Assembly (NCBI GenBank): GCA_013399115.1 | Contig: VXAA01000859.1 | Location: 530,430-594,429 of the forward strand | Direction: 5' to 3' | DNA: 64,000 bases | From: Anseranas semipalmata | Taxonomy: Eukaryota > Chordata > Aves > Anseriformes > Anseranatidae | Part shown: positions 36,876-48,401 of the stretch, one piece after another | Layout of the letters: each line of letters starts with the position of its first letter | How positions within the stretch are numbered: the first letter of the stretch is position 1 | The notes under the pieces: model-generated | What the model saw: the letters and a program-made list of their open reading frames with translations, nothing else | Database searches by the model: none | Told to the model about the DNA's origin: nothing | Position numbers and translations under genes: made by a program

Positions 36876-38867
36876 AGAGGAGAAGGCACAGAATCAGATA
36901 CTTTTTGGAATATGTTTGAATGTATCTACATGCTTGACTATGCCTACTTTCTGTCTGCCTGACTTCAAAGTTTGTGAGGCTTCTTATATCCTCAGATGAA
37001 CTCATCAAATAATTATGTTTCACATTATATCTGGGCGCAAAGACTCCTGATTCTCCTTCCAGCTCCTCCATTAACTTTGCTGTGATCATTGGCCTATTAT
37101 TGAGACGGGATTAGTAACAGAGCCTAACGGAATTCCACATGGAAATTCCACCAAAATTTTCTCACAAAAAGGCATCTCACTTCTTTACACTTCAAAAGTC
37201 TCAGGCATAATATTCCAGGGCATCAGTTTCACCACTTGTGGAATAATTTAGTTCTTTGACTCACAGGACCCCTGCGACTGAATTAATAATCCAAAATTAT
37301 TTCAACCTTTTACCTAAGGAACAGTATAACACCTGGAAAAAATGCACATTTATTTGAATACATACATGAATAAAATTATTCCTAACACTAATATATCTAT
37401 TTCAGCATATATGTAAAAATCCACTACAAAAGAATATGATCTCCCTAGTTTTTTCCACTAGTGTCTAAAGGAGTTCAGCCCATTAGGATATGAAAAACTT
37501 GTGCTAATGAAAACACAATGCCTCTCTCAAATATTTGTGATTATGGGCAATGGAAAAAGACAGCAGAGGTGCATATACCAAGTAAGGGACACTAGAGAGG
37601 TGAAGCAGGTCAGTTTGCTGAGCTGACATGAGTAACAGTCTACTTGAGATCTCTGCAAAATGGGCATTAGCAGTTGAGTACTCCAGTTGAGTACTGGGAT
37701 GAACAAGAGACAAAACTTACATTGTTGTGCCCTTATGAATGCACATATTAGATATATATGTCATGTAAATGACAGCTAGTCACAAGTAGACTTACAAAAA
37801 CACAATTCAAAATGTTTGTATTTTCCTGTGTGCTACAAAGTTAGGAAATGCCAGAATTATTGTGATTTCTAACTCAAATTTGGTCCTGTGTTCAAGTACA
37901 TTGTGGTCCAGTATTTGATTACATGACTCTTCCACACATTTTCTTCCACAAGACCTGTTTAATTTAGACTGTGGATATGTTAAACTATATGTTATCCTGG
38001 GAAGAGAGGGAATGCAGAAACTTTGTAAAGAAAGAGTTGAATATGCCTTCAACTTGCACTTCAGTCCCCATTAGGGTAATGGTCACTTTGGCTTTATGCT
38101 TTTAAACAGACCTATGCTACAAGTATTATTGCAAGCTGCAGCTGACTTCAGAGTATGCACTGGAGGAAGTATGGGAGTCAAAACAGACAAAGCAGCCTAC
38201 CAGAGTGAAAAACACAGAAACTGCATATGTAAATGACAGCACACACAAGTGTAGTTAGGACACCAGAGTCAAGGAAAGCTGGTTGTTCTGCGTTGACATG
38301 TCCATTGTTAAGAGGATAATTTGGATGACTAGATACGATATATAAGTAAACAGGCTAAGGATTAGAATTATCTTAAATAGAAAATGCGGCCCTAGAGTCA
38401 CATCAATTAAACTACGACAGAATTATTTGCAAAGATGCAGTACAGATTGTGCCCTTGCTGACCTCACTGTGCAGAGTAACTTCTACATATAGCCAGCAGA
38501 ATTAGACTTCTCCCAGTAATCTGTTCTTTTAGTTGACCTCCAAAGAAAGGCTTCTGATGTATATATACAAACACACATCAATGTATATAAGTGTTTAGGA
38601 AAAACAGTTTATGTAATCCTCCCCTTACTTTCATAAATTAGGACATAACATTGAGATCCTGAATACTCCTGAGTCATGAATGCTTGAACTAGAACTGCGT
38701 TGACCACCTGGAAAGTATGTCTTATGGCAACTGTTATTGCATGATTAACTAGTGTCTAAATCATTGAAAGGAAGCAGAATAATTATTCCTAGCCATAGCA
38801 ATTGCTGTATTTGTATTAAGGGGAAGGAAGAAGAGGACCATCTGTGGAGCCTTCTAATAGGCAGCCA

Positions 38868-38886
38868 AAATAATAATAATAATAAT
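38868..38886. repeat. (AAT)n microsatellite
   Basis: About six AAT units. Shorter ATT/AAT runs also occur at about 24107-24119, 28804-28817 and 29660-29671. Confidence 0.85.
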
Positions 38887-39050
38887 TTAAACAGGTGCTT
38901 TTTCATTGCTCTCTTAGAAACTGTGAAATCCCTGCTTTGGCCAGTGCAAGACATGAGAATGAGACAAAGCAAGTATGGACTAATTCTGCTTTTGCTTTTA
39001 GCACTGCATGTGTAAAGCAACAATACTAACTTAATAGGGGAAAATCAGAA

Positions 39051-39107
39051 AGAATATATATACTATATAAATACATATATCATGTATATTATATAATATA
39101 TGTATAT
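39051..39107. repeat. AT-rich low-complexity tract (TATA/ATAC)
   Basis: Almost pure A/T with alternating TA steps and a few ATAC/GTAT units; partly self-complementary and likely to breathe or form small cruciforms. A 12-base palindrome TGTATATATACA lies earlier, at 38558-38569. Confidence 0.8.
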
Positions 39108-39568
39108 AGCTAGGCAACTATCAGACAAACCCTGAAGGAGCAAAGAAGATACTTCTAGGATGAAAAGAAACTGCCGGGGGATGGGAAATAGATTATTTGC
39201 ATCCATTTCTATGAACACTTATTTTACAAGTCAAAAGGAGCCAGGAGAAACCATGGCACAGAACATTGATCCTCAGTCTCTGTGTTGTGACCTGAAACTT
39301 CAGTGACAGTTATTCAAAGTTATTTAATGATGAGCAAGTTATTTCATGACATACTATTTAAAGCATATAGTTCATACAAATAAAAGACAAACAGCATTTC
39401 AACACAGCAGGTGATCCATTATCGACTCTGATGCATAACTACTACAAGCCTGTTTGACACATGGCAGCTTATTACTTATTTGTAAAGAAATATCTTATTA
39501 ATAAAGATAGAATGGAAAAAACAGATATAGATACACATATATATTTAGCCTACGCTGAGCTGGGTTGC

Positions 39569-39585
39569 TACAGTTTAAAACTGTA
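39569..39585. repeat. 17-bp perfect palindrome
   Basis: TACAGTTT and AAACTGTA are exact inverted arms around a single A. Together with a 14-bp perfect palindrome ATTATGATCATAAT at 1916-1929, this is one of several short AT-rich palindromes in the window. Confidence 0.85.
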
Positions 39586-41983
39586 TTTGATGTAGACTAA
39601 TTAGAAATATTGATTAAAATGAAGCCAGCTCACTGGAAGGATGATGATAATAGGCTAATAATAACAATTGATTTTGCTTTGATAAATGAACCAAACTGTG
39701 AGCTGAAGGTACTTAGATTTTGACCTATTTATGGCTCACATTCCCTTCTCTTCTTTGTTATGTTGAGTTCGAGATTTGTTCAGAATATTATTAGAAAGAT
39801 AAATCTGAAAAAAGCACATAATTCACAGAAGGATTTGACAACAGACACTTCTATGATGGACCATTTTGAAATACAGAATTGTTGGTTCCCTCCCCTCACC
39901 CCACTCCAGCTTTACCGAATTACATGTAGTGTGTGAGCAGCAGTAATAGTAATTAAAAATAATGAGGCCTGCTAGGTCTGCTAATTCTATTATCTTTATA
40001 GCATCAGGCTTCAAGCAACTCACCAGCAAAACAGTGCAGATGAGAAATCTCTTTAGAAGGTTTAGTGGTTGTTTACAAAGCAACAGGATAATCCTTCCAG
40101 CCTGGGAAAAAAATAAAATAAAAATTAGAAAACAAAATCAAAAGCAGACATTAATAGATGCAGTTCAGAAAAAAGCAAAGGTTAATTGGTTGATAATCAG
40201 TATAAAACTGTTTCATTATTTTTTCTCCCCTCAAGAAGGTCAGGGACAACTAAGTAAGGTGCTGTAACATTTTTTTTATTTCTCTGAAAAACCTATTTCT
40301 TCACAGAGCAAAATGAAAAGTAGAATTTTGTATACTCTGAACATCTGTATACCATTTTAACTTTTTGTGTTAAAAGAAAAAAGTTTTCAGGAACCCTCTG
40401 CAATTCTCAGTTTTGACAGAACCAACAACATTATTAACTTGCAAGGTCCTAAAAGTGGAACTGAGGTGTTGGTCTAAAATAGGACTATAACACAGGAGGT
40501 CCTTTGTTCAAAACTATTAAACAAAGGATTTTATTTTATTTCTGCTACACTCTGATGCTGTCTCTGAGCTCCATGAGCTATATATGAACAGTCGGAGAGT
40601 TTTTGCAGCTCACTAACACTTAATTCCCTACACTACCAGTGGAACAGCAGAATTTCAGTTCCTAGGTTTAATATTTGCAAAACATCTTTCAGAAGATGAT
40701 CGAACATTGTGCAATCTTCCAGTTTCTGTAGGCAACCAAACCCAATAGCCTCCTGGAAAATTATGAATAGGCACCCTCTGGCTCTAGAGGAGCCTTGTGC
40801 AGCAGCTCATTTGTGTTCACTGCTTCACCAGCTCTCATGTAATGCCTTTATCCACCATGACTGGAGGCACATTTTCAATTTTAGAGCTGAAACATCCATG
40901 TGCACGTATATGTGCAAGCATACAGGCTAGAGGAGGGCTTAGAGGATTTAAAGAATCAGTCTTTTTTGTATCCTGTATCATGAGGTTTATCAAAGGCAGG
41001 TTTATCAATAGCTTTGATTGCAGCATTTAGCCTCACTACAAGAATCATCAAATCTTCTTTGAATCACAATGACAACAGATATCATTAAGTAACTGAAAAA
41101 AATAGCTAGTTAAGAAGATGATCACAATGCATCACAGTTTAAGCACATGGAAACCACATATTACTATTTACAAATGTTTCCCAATAACTTGATCCTCTTG
41201 CAGCACAGTTGAGAAGGTAACCCAAGCTGGCAAGCACTGCAGTAGCAGATATCACTTGCAGACTTGGGGTGGAGAATAAAACTCAAAATAAAAATATTCT
41301 AGAAATGGAACCTGGATTTTGCAGGAAAATCTATGAAGTCTAAAGGTATTTATTATTCTACTTTTTAAGACATACTTTTTAAGTACTGAGATAATTTTTA
41401 AGACTGAGATAATTTTTTCAATTAAATTTTCATGTCAATTAGAACATCATGCAAAATAATGCCATTGATGCCATGTAATTTCAACATTTAAGTGGCAAAA
41501 CTGAAACTTAAGATACACCAGAACATAGAATTATTTATTTTGTGCCACCACCCAAATTTAGTTGGAAAGTTTCAACCAGCTGCAGGCCTTCCCACAAATC
41601 ACTCTAGGATATATTTTATGTTTAGGTTACGAATTTTAGCAATTCGGATTTTGTATGTTTACTCTTTTTATTTTATTTTTCTTGTAAGGTTTTTAAGACA
41701 AGGACAGAGAATACCCAATAACCCTGAAGAAAAAGCACTTACTTTAACAGACAAAAATATAGGGAACTTTTTTTTTTTCCCCCCTTGGACATATTTGCAC
41801 TCCTGGATCAGGAAGATAGGGAGCTAAATTTGGGACAAGGTTGCTTAAATAGGGACCAATTAAAAATGAAATGATTGCATCTCTATTAGAGAAACACAGC
41901 AAAAAGGAGGGTAAAAGAAACAATAAGATAAAAATGTTAAGTTTTGCATGAGAAATAAAAGAGAAAACCACACACCTATTCAA

Positions 41984-41999
41984 TACACACACACACACA
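41984..41999. repeat. (AC)8 microsatellite
   Basis: Eight uninterrupted AC units, shorter than the tract at 48302. Confidence 0.9.
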
Positions 42000-42923
42000 G
42001 AGGACATTAGCCTTGACCCCAGTTTTTCTCATATTTCTTTTCTTTGTTTTCTACAGCAAAAGATATATTTGAAAAACAATACGGATGATACTTATTTTGA
42101 TAGACAATGTCCTTTGCATGACTTGTTTTCTTCATAGTTTCCTACTATTCTTTCAGTGTACATACCCTATATTCATATTTCCAACATTTCTATAAAACCA
42201 TCAAATACTATAACACAGCTTTTTGGTGTATACAATACGTATATAGTCTCTTTGGAAAACATGTACGTCTGTCTGAGCTGCGTTGCCATCTGGCTGTGGA
42301 TTCCTCAGTGTGAGGAAGCCACAGGGACCTAACATCAAAAATAACATGTCAGAGGCCAACAGTAGGAATTGGTACATTGAGAAATATCTCATAATATGCC
42401 TAGTTCAGTTAAATATATAAGAAAATCTTAAAGTTCATCACAACTGAAAGCAAGAAACTAGAAATGACTGGAGCTGAGGGGGACCTCCAAGAGATGCTTG
42501 GCAGTACCTTTCAGGTCTAGTAAACCCAACACCATGAGACTCTTCCAGCTAACCTGGCTTTTTACCTCTCTGCTTCAGAAGTGCACAACACTGTTTTCTC
42601 ATGACTCATGCAGAAACCTACAACCCCTTCTATCTTATATCCCTTCTGTCAATACAAACATTATATAATGTGGATGCTGTTATTGTAGAGCATATTCACA
42701 CAAGAATCTTCACATGACTCTCTACGCATCAAAAAAAAAAAAAAAAAGGCCTTTGTTTCCATTTATTTAGAAAAAAACAGACTGGTCTTGGCTCTCACGT
42801 GCAGAAGGGCAAAGACAATTCAGCACAGGGTGTCTCACATACCTTAACAGATTGTGATAAGGTCAAACACAGACTTCCAAGAATAAAGATCAAAGCACTG
42901 GTCATGAAAGTGTAGAAGTAGAA

Positions 42924-42950
42924 TCTACACTGATTTTAATGGGAGTTTTG
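42924..42950 (+). repeat. Possible ancient amniote repeat core
   Basis: ACTGATTTTAATGGGAGTTT is close to CATTGACTTCAATGGGAGTT, a core seen in old amniote interspersed repeats. The match is about 27 bases long and unsupported beyond that. Confidence 0.28.
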
Positions 42951-45900
42951 AAGAGACTAAGTTCAAACCTGTTATGTGTTTGATTTAGCAGTGCTTGTTT
43001 GGTTTACCATCTTTTTTTTCTTAAATCCTCAATACTCTCTCCCAGCTATCTCATATATTGTGCTCATAATTGCTGTGGATTGGAGAATATAATTCTGTGG
43101 ATTTAGTGGAAATGCAAAGCATAGGAGCGATGTCACAGATAATTACACTGGTTAGCATTAGTCAGAGTCAAAGGTAGCCCTGGCAGAGAAACAGAAGGAA
43201 ATTTGAAATTGCTTTTCAGCCCAGTGCTGGAGCATTGCCGTGTGGAATCATAGGGAACACACTGAGGAAAAATGTATTAAAAACCAAGCAATATGTTCCA
43301 AAGAGAGGCAGCCCATCCCTGATTTCTTTCAGGGACTCACAACAGAGCATTGGAACTCCTAAAGGAAAAAAATCAGTAATTTCAGCTGTAACCTCTGAAC
43401 AAATTAATAAAAAGCTTCAACAGAATAAAAGAAAAGAGCAATAGACCCTTCCAAATCTGTGGATTTCGGCAACAGAAGCAATCAATCTCATTAGTACATG
43501 AAAAGAAAATGGGGAAACATATGACTCCAATCAAACAGATACATAGCCACTTTCATTAGGAACTTCCACAGCAACCATCTGCATCATTGTTACTTTAATT
43601 AAATGCACATTAACAGAATGGAGGAAAAAGGCTTTTGAGAGATACAAGCAAAGTGACATCTTACAGTACTCACCAACACAGTTGGTTTGTAACGAAAGTG
43701 TAAAAGTAATCATTAGGAAGTTAATCATAAAATCACCTTAATGCAACATCACTACAAGCTACCATGTAAAGCATGGTCTTACTCTCTGTTTCCAGTTACT
43801 TGCTCCTACCTTGGGCTGACGCTAACGACCGTGCTACTGTAACATGCACTGGAACCTGATTCATCTGAAAGCTTAACAAGTCAAAAGGTTTGGTTCTCAG
43901 GCTGGATCCTTGTTCTAGTTCAGAGCATGATCACACAGACACTTACTCAAGCACACAGGAGGAACAAAGTGAGTAGCTGACAGCGATAGGTAGGGTGGGT
44001 GGGACTGTCCCTTTCAACAGCACTGTAGAATTATTCCAAATGGAGCTGGCTCTAACCTCAGCCTGGGCATTTGATCTTCTCGGAAGTTACAGTCAGAAAA
44101 CCAACAGTGTTAAATAGGTTCTGCTACACAAAGTCTCTCCTCCAACATACATGCACCAACTGAACATCCTAAAGGTCTTTGGAAATCTAATAAGACAATG
44201 TCTTCTGTCCCTGTTGGGAGAAACTGATACATAACTAAACCAGAGGGCACAACTGAAGAGGGAGGCAAAAAGAGTCTTCTCAAAATTTCTGAAAGAATCA
44301 GAGCGAGGAGATTGCTAGTCAAGAACAATTAACGCATTTCTCAATTGTGCCCTGATAGAAGTTGTTCTCCCCCACACCATCCACTTACTTTCCAGATGGA
44401 AATAGATTAAATTAATTGGGTTAAGCGTGTTTTGCTAACAGCACTGCAGAAATAGTATTCAGAAAGCTACAGCAAACAGGTATAGCAGCTTTGTGAGTAA
44501 ACTACCGAGGCAATGGACTATATAAAATCCCATTTTTATATACACTGATTACTTATAGCTTTTTCTTATACAGAACAGAAAAGGAATAATTTTCTAAATG
44601 GTAACTGCTTCTCATAAGCTCCTGTCACACTATAACCAATCTCATTCCTCCATAATCAGCTTTCAAAGCCAGAATTTGTCACTTTGTTGAGGAGAGCCTC
44701 AGGTTTGAAGAAAAAAAAAAAAAAAGTCCTATTATGATTACTTTCTGACTCTTGTAAGTGGAAAGTTTAATTTTCTAAGGTTACCATGCCAGAACTGGTC
44801 ATTCTTCTAAGAGTAGCTGTATAAGCCCTACAGTAACAGATGGCTTAGAAGTATGTACAGTTACAGGAGTCATACTGAAAACAGTGATACAAATGAGCAG
44901 CCAGACTCAGAGTTTGCTCCCCACCATTGCCCAAATTTGTTTAGTGAGGATCCTTTCCACTGGACCATCAGGAGACATTCATACGACTGAAAACAAATCA
45001 AAGTCTCATTGACTAGTGTTTCCTATTGGCTCCAGGACTAGGAACATACTTTTTCTGAACATGTGCCTAAAATGCTTTTCTTTGATACTAAGGACATTGG
45101 AATTGGCTTCTTTACATATGATGGGCACATCTGTATGCTGTGGTTTGATATCTGTCCAGTAGAATTAAAGCTTCATTTGTTTAGTTTGAATGGTAAGTTG
45201 AAATAGCTCTGCCCGTGAGAAATGCACAGGCTGGAGCTGGCCTTCCTAAATTCAAGGCAAAGTCTGCCATGAAATATCATTTTGACTTTGTCTTGTCTTC
45301 ATACTGATGTATCCTAAACTTATACAGTTTGTAGAAACAAAAACAGTTTAGCAAAATACTTTCACTACACTACTTACTAAAAATGGCTTATTATATCTCA
45401 GATCGAACACTTTAATATGTCTTCAACATAAACATGTTGAAATTGTAAACATGAAAACTTGTACTAGAGTCCTCTACTCTAGCCCACCTTCCAGATTTTA
45501 CAGAATCTTACAAGATTCAAAGCTTGTAAGAAAGCAGAATAAACATTGACATTGTTCAGCATGCTACCAGACAGAACTGGGAACATGAGAGTACTCTGGA
45601 AAATCACCTTTACATGCAAAAACAAATTCAACTGTTCAGAGTGGTGAGTGTACACAGTTAAGGGTACCATTCATGTCTGGCTTGGCACAGCCTGAGTCCT
45701 GACTACCACAGTCATTTCCTCCTCCCACTCCTTCCCACTTTTCCTTTTTGCCGTCATTGGCGCACACACATAGCCACACCACGAACTAGGTTCAGGGAAG
45801 TGATTCTGCTGAAAATTAGCTGAGGAGGAGGAGAAACAGAGACAATGAGGGTCAACAGGAGCACCCTGCAATTAGATTGGTTTAAGCTAATCTTGAACTG

Positions 45901-46421
45901 ATACTCTTACTGTTCAAAGAGGCTATTCCTCTATCAAGATGTCCAGAGAGTCAGCTACCCCATTTAATTGCATACGCATAGCTGAAAGCTATGAAAGACA
46001 GAGGAAGAAGATAGCCTTGTCTGAAACTTTATAATGCAACCTGGTGCACTGTAGACATAATAAAATTATTTGCTAAGCCAGTCCACACATTAGAAGAGCA
46101 GCTGCCTAGTGCCTAACTACAAAATTACTCTGTAAATGAAAAGCAGGAATAAAGAGTAGCCAAATGGAAAAATACTTCCTGACCAAGCTAAAGAAAACCA
46201 TTTACAACAGTTTCCCAGCACAGAGAAAGAAAAAGAGTTCATGCACAGTACTTAGATGTAGAAACTGAACTTCAGGCTACTCAAAGAGATATCTGAAAGG
46301 ATGCTTCAAAGACAGTTATCTGTGAAAGAAAAGGTGGACTGTTCTTTGACTATATAGTTTCACGAAGAAGAATATTCAAGATCCAAAATTTGACATGTAA
46401 GAACAAGCAACTGATAATGTA

Positions 46422-46690
46422 TTAATATCAATAATAATGTAAAATCATCTGCGTTTCCATACCACCTTTCATCTAGTGCTCCCCAAGTTCTGTACTAACG
46501 GTGTGCAACAGTTGGGAAACAAAGTAAATTCTCCAAAGTCAGTAAAGAGACTATATTACAAAGCTAATCCAACCCTGAGATACAGGCATGAAATTAAATC
46601 ATTTTACAGGTAGAGAGAGATTAACATATTTGCCCAGTCTTATGGTAAATAGAAGACAGACCCTAAGGTGTCATTCCTTACCCAGTGAAA
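46422..46690 (+). mobile_element. Ancient L3/CR1-type (or MIR-related) repeat, degraded
   Basis: A diverged but collinear match to the 3' part shared by ancient amniote repeats of the L3/MIR type. In order: AATAATAATG at 46431-46440; GCGTTTCCATACCACCTTTC at 46451-46470, like the GCATTTCTATAGCGCCTTTC block; CCCCAAGTTCTGTAC, like CTCAAAGCGCTTTAC; CTAATCC..ACCCTGAGATA at 46564-46582, like TTAATCCTCACAACCCTGTGAGGTA; ATTTTACAGGTAGAG at 46601-46615; GAGATTAACATATTTGCCCA, like GAGGTTAAGTGACTTGCCCA; then GACAGACCC..CCCAGTGAA, like the terminal GAACCCAGGAGTCCTGAC..CCAGTGCT. The order and spacing of seven blocks make chance unlikely. The exact family cannot be separated without a profile search. It codes for nothing. 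Confidence 0.72.
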
Positions 46691-48300
46691 TAAAATTACA
46701 AATACGGTATTTTATTTTCGTTTTTCGCCATAGTAGTCCAATTCCCAGCAAGTTTGAGTTATCTTATTTTCAATTAACTTCATGGATCTATGGCAATCTA
46801 CTGCCATGAATGATCTGCCTTAAGTACTCTGATGCCCATTCAGCTATAACTGGGGGAATTCAATTCTAACTATTACTCAAACTACACCCCACCACCATGC
46901 TCCCCACCCCAAAACCTAGTTTTATACTTTTGCCCATAACAGCTGTGGGACTATGTTAAGTGAAAATAACTGCCTGCCTTCTTAATCTTGTCATCACATG
47001 GCTAATTAAAAACATGTCTCCATCTTGGAGGCCCAGGCCTTGGAAAAATACAAGTTTTGGCAGGCTCATCTTAGTTGCTAGTATATGTTTATTCATGTTG
47101 TGCAGCTTTGGACTGATAGCTCTTTGCCCAGAAGAAGAACAAGAGATGTAATATTTTCTACAGATACACACAGAGTTGAGTGTGTGATTTGCACTGTGCT
47201 GTCTGCACTGTACTCCTAACAAGAAAAATACTGTTAATATAAAAATTCTGTACCTGGCTACTGTCAGGTTTTTTCTTTATTTTGTTTCAGCACACCTATC
47301 CAGTCATTAGAAGTCTCGTGCCTTTCAGCTGAGCGCTACATATATACAGAATAAAATAAATATAGAGACCACACATGGTCTGTTGACCAACTGGTTCTCT
47401 TGGATGCTGCAACTGAAATAAATATTACTGAACATTTTCTCAAAGTCTTATTTTAAGATCACAGCAGGGGCAGGGATGGAAGCCAACTCCCTGGAAGTTC
47501 CAGTCTGTGCCCCAAGTTTCTGAGGGCTGCATATTTTTAAAAAGAGATCTGGACTTTTGGACGAACAACAAATACCAGAACTGGTGCTCTCTGCTTCAGA
47601 GAAGGACACATCTGCAACCCAGCTCTCCCTAATCTCAAAGTCAAGTTACTGGATGTGTCAGATTCTTCCATTGCTTAGTTTCATGAGTTATGCAAAGCTC
47701 AAGCCTTGACCCTCCTCGTGAACACTGAAAAAATTGTACCTGGGACAAATGATTTCAGTAAGTGGTAACCTTCCCTCTGTTACAATCTGTAAAGAACTCA
47801 ATTCACAGAAATAAAAAGGGCCTTCATTACATTTTAAACATGATATGGAAAAATACAGGAATGCTGAAGCATTAAATCCATTCCTATTTGTGCATACTTG
47901 GTCAGAATGAGAACATTAGCATATCTAGGCAAATTATTATTTTGGAATTTGTCTTTGGTAGTTACATGTCTCCCATCACTTTGCAGCACAAATTGATTCA
48001 ACAGTTTATTCTGATTTCCCGTGTTACAAAAAATTATGTCATGGTGCTATTGGTAGTGAAATAGCTGGTATTATCAAAGATTACCAGAAAATATGTATGG
48101 AGATGCATGGAGGTACTCATTACTGGGACTAGATAGAATATAAAGAAGTGAGGAGAAAAAAAAAAGAAATTAAGAAGCCAGTAATAAAAATTAGCAAATA
48201 CATGCTAATACAACAAGGTGATATCTGTCTCCCATGGCATATACTGTTTCCTTCCTCTCTTCCACTTACAAGCCAGGGAAAACATTGACAAAAAAATGTC

Positions 48301-48301
<1 letters not shown>

Positions 48302-48334
<33 letters not shown>
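48302..48334. repeat. (AC)16 microsatellite
   Basis: Sixteen uninterrupted AC units. This is the longest dinucleotide tract in the window and likely to vary in length between individuals. A complementary GT tract lies 50 bases downstream. Confidence 0.97.
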
Positions 48335-48338
<4 letters not shown>

Positions 48339-48383
48339 AAAGCAACATAAATTAAGTTTAGTCATGCTAAAGAAAAAAATCTA

Positions 48384-48401
48384 GTGTGTGTGTGTGTGTG
48401 T
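48384..48401. repeat. (GT)9 microsatellite, inverted relative to the AC tract
   Basis: Nine GT units, followed ten bases later by a 14-T run (48412-48425). With the AC tract at 48302-48334 it forms a potential 18-bp stem. Confidence 0.95.

Larger units (their letters stand above)
34436..46421. other. Gene-free AT-rich stretch with simple repeats
   Basis: Nearly 12 kb without a supported gene. Small direct repeats occur at 37671-37695 (CAGTTGAGTACT twice) and about 41384-41418 (ACTGAGATAATTTTT twice). Other items are the homopolymer pairs at 36341 and 36850, the AAT and AC tracts, and the AT tract at 39051. Confidence 0.65.

Noticed and set aside
41492..41827. 111-aa open frame on the plus strand
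   Set aside because: Composition reflects AT- and T-rich sequence (FYFIFL, FFFF), with no domain.
42461..42560. Possible second CR1 3' end (GGGGGACCTCCAAGAGATGC)
   Set aside because: Only a short word resembles the CR1 tail. The expected GTCCAACC and terminal octamers are absent.
43235..43444. 69-aa plus frame rich in K, Q and S
   Set aside because: Could be a decayed exon, but nothing recognisable supports it; A-rich sequence gives Lys-rich translations by chance.
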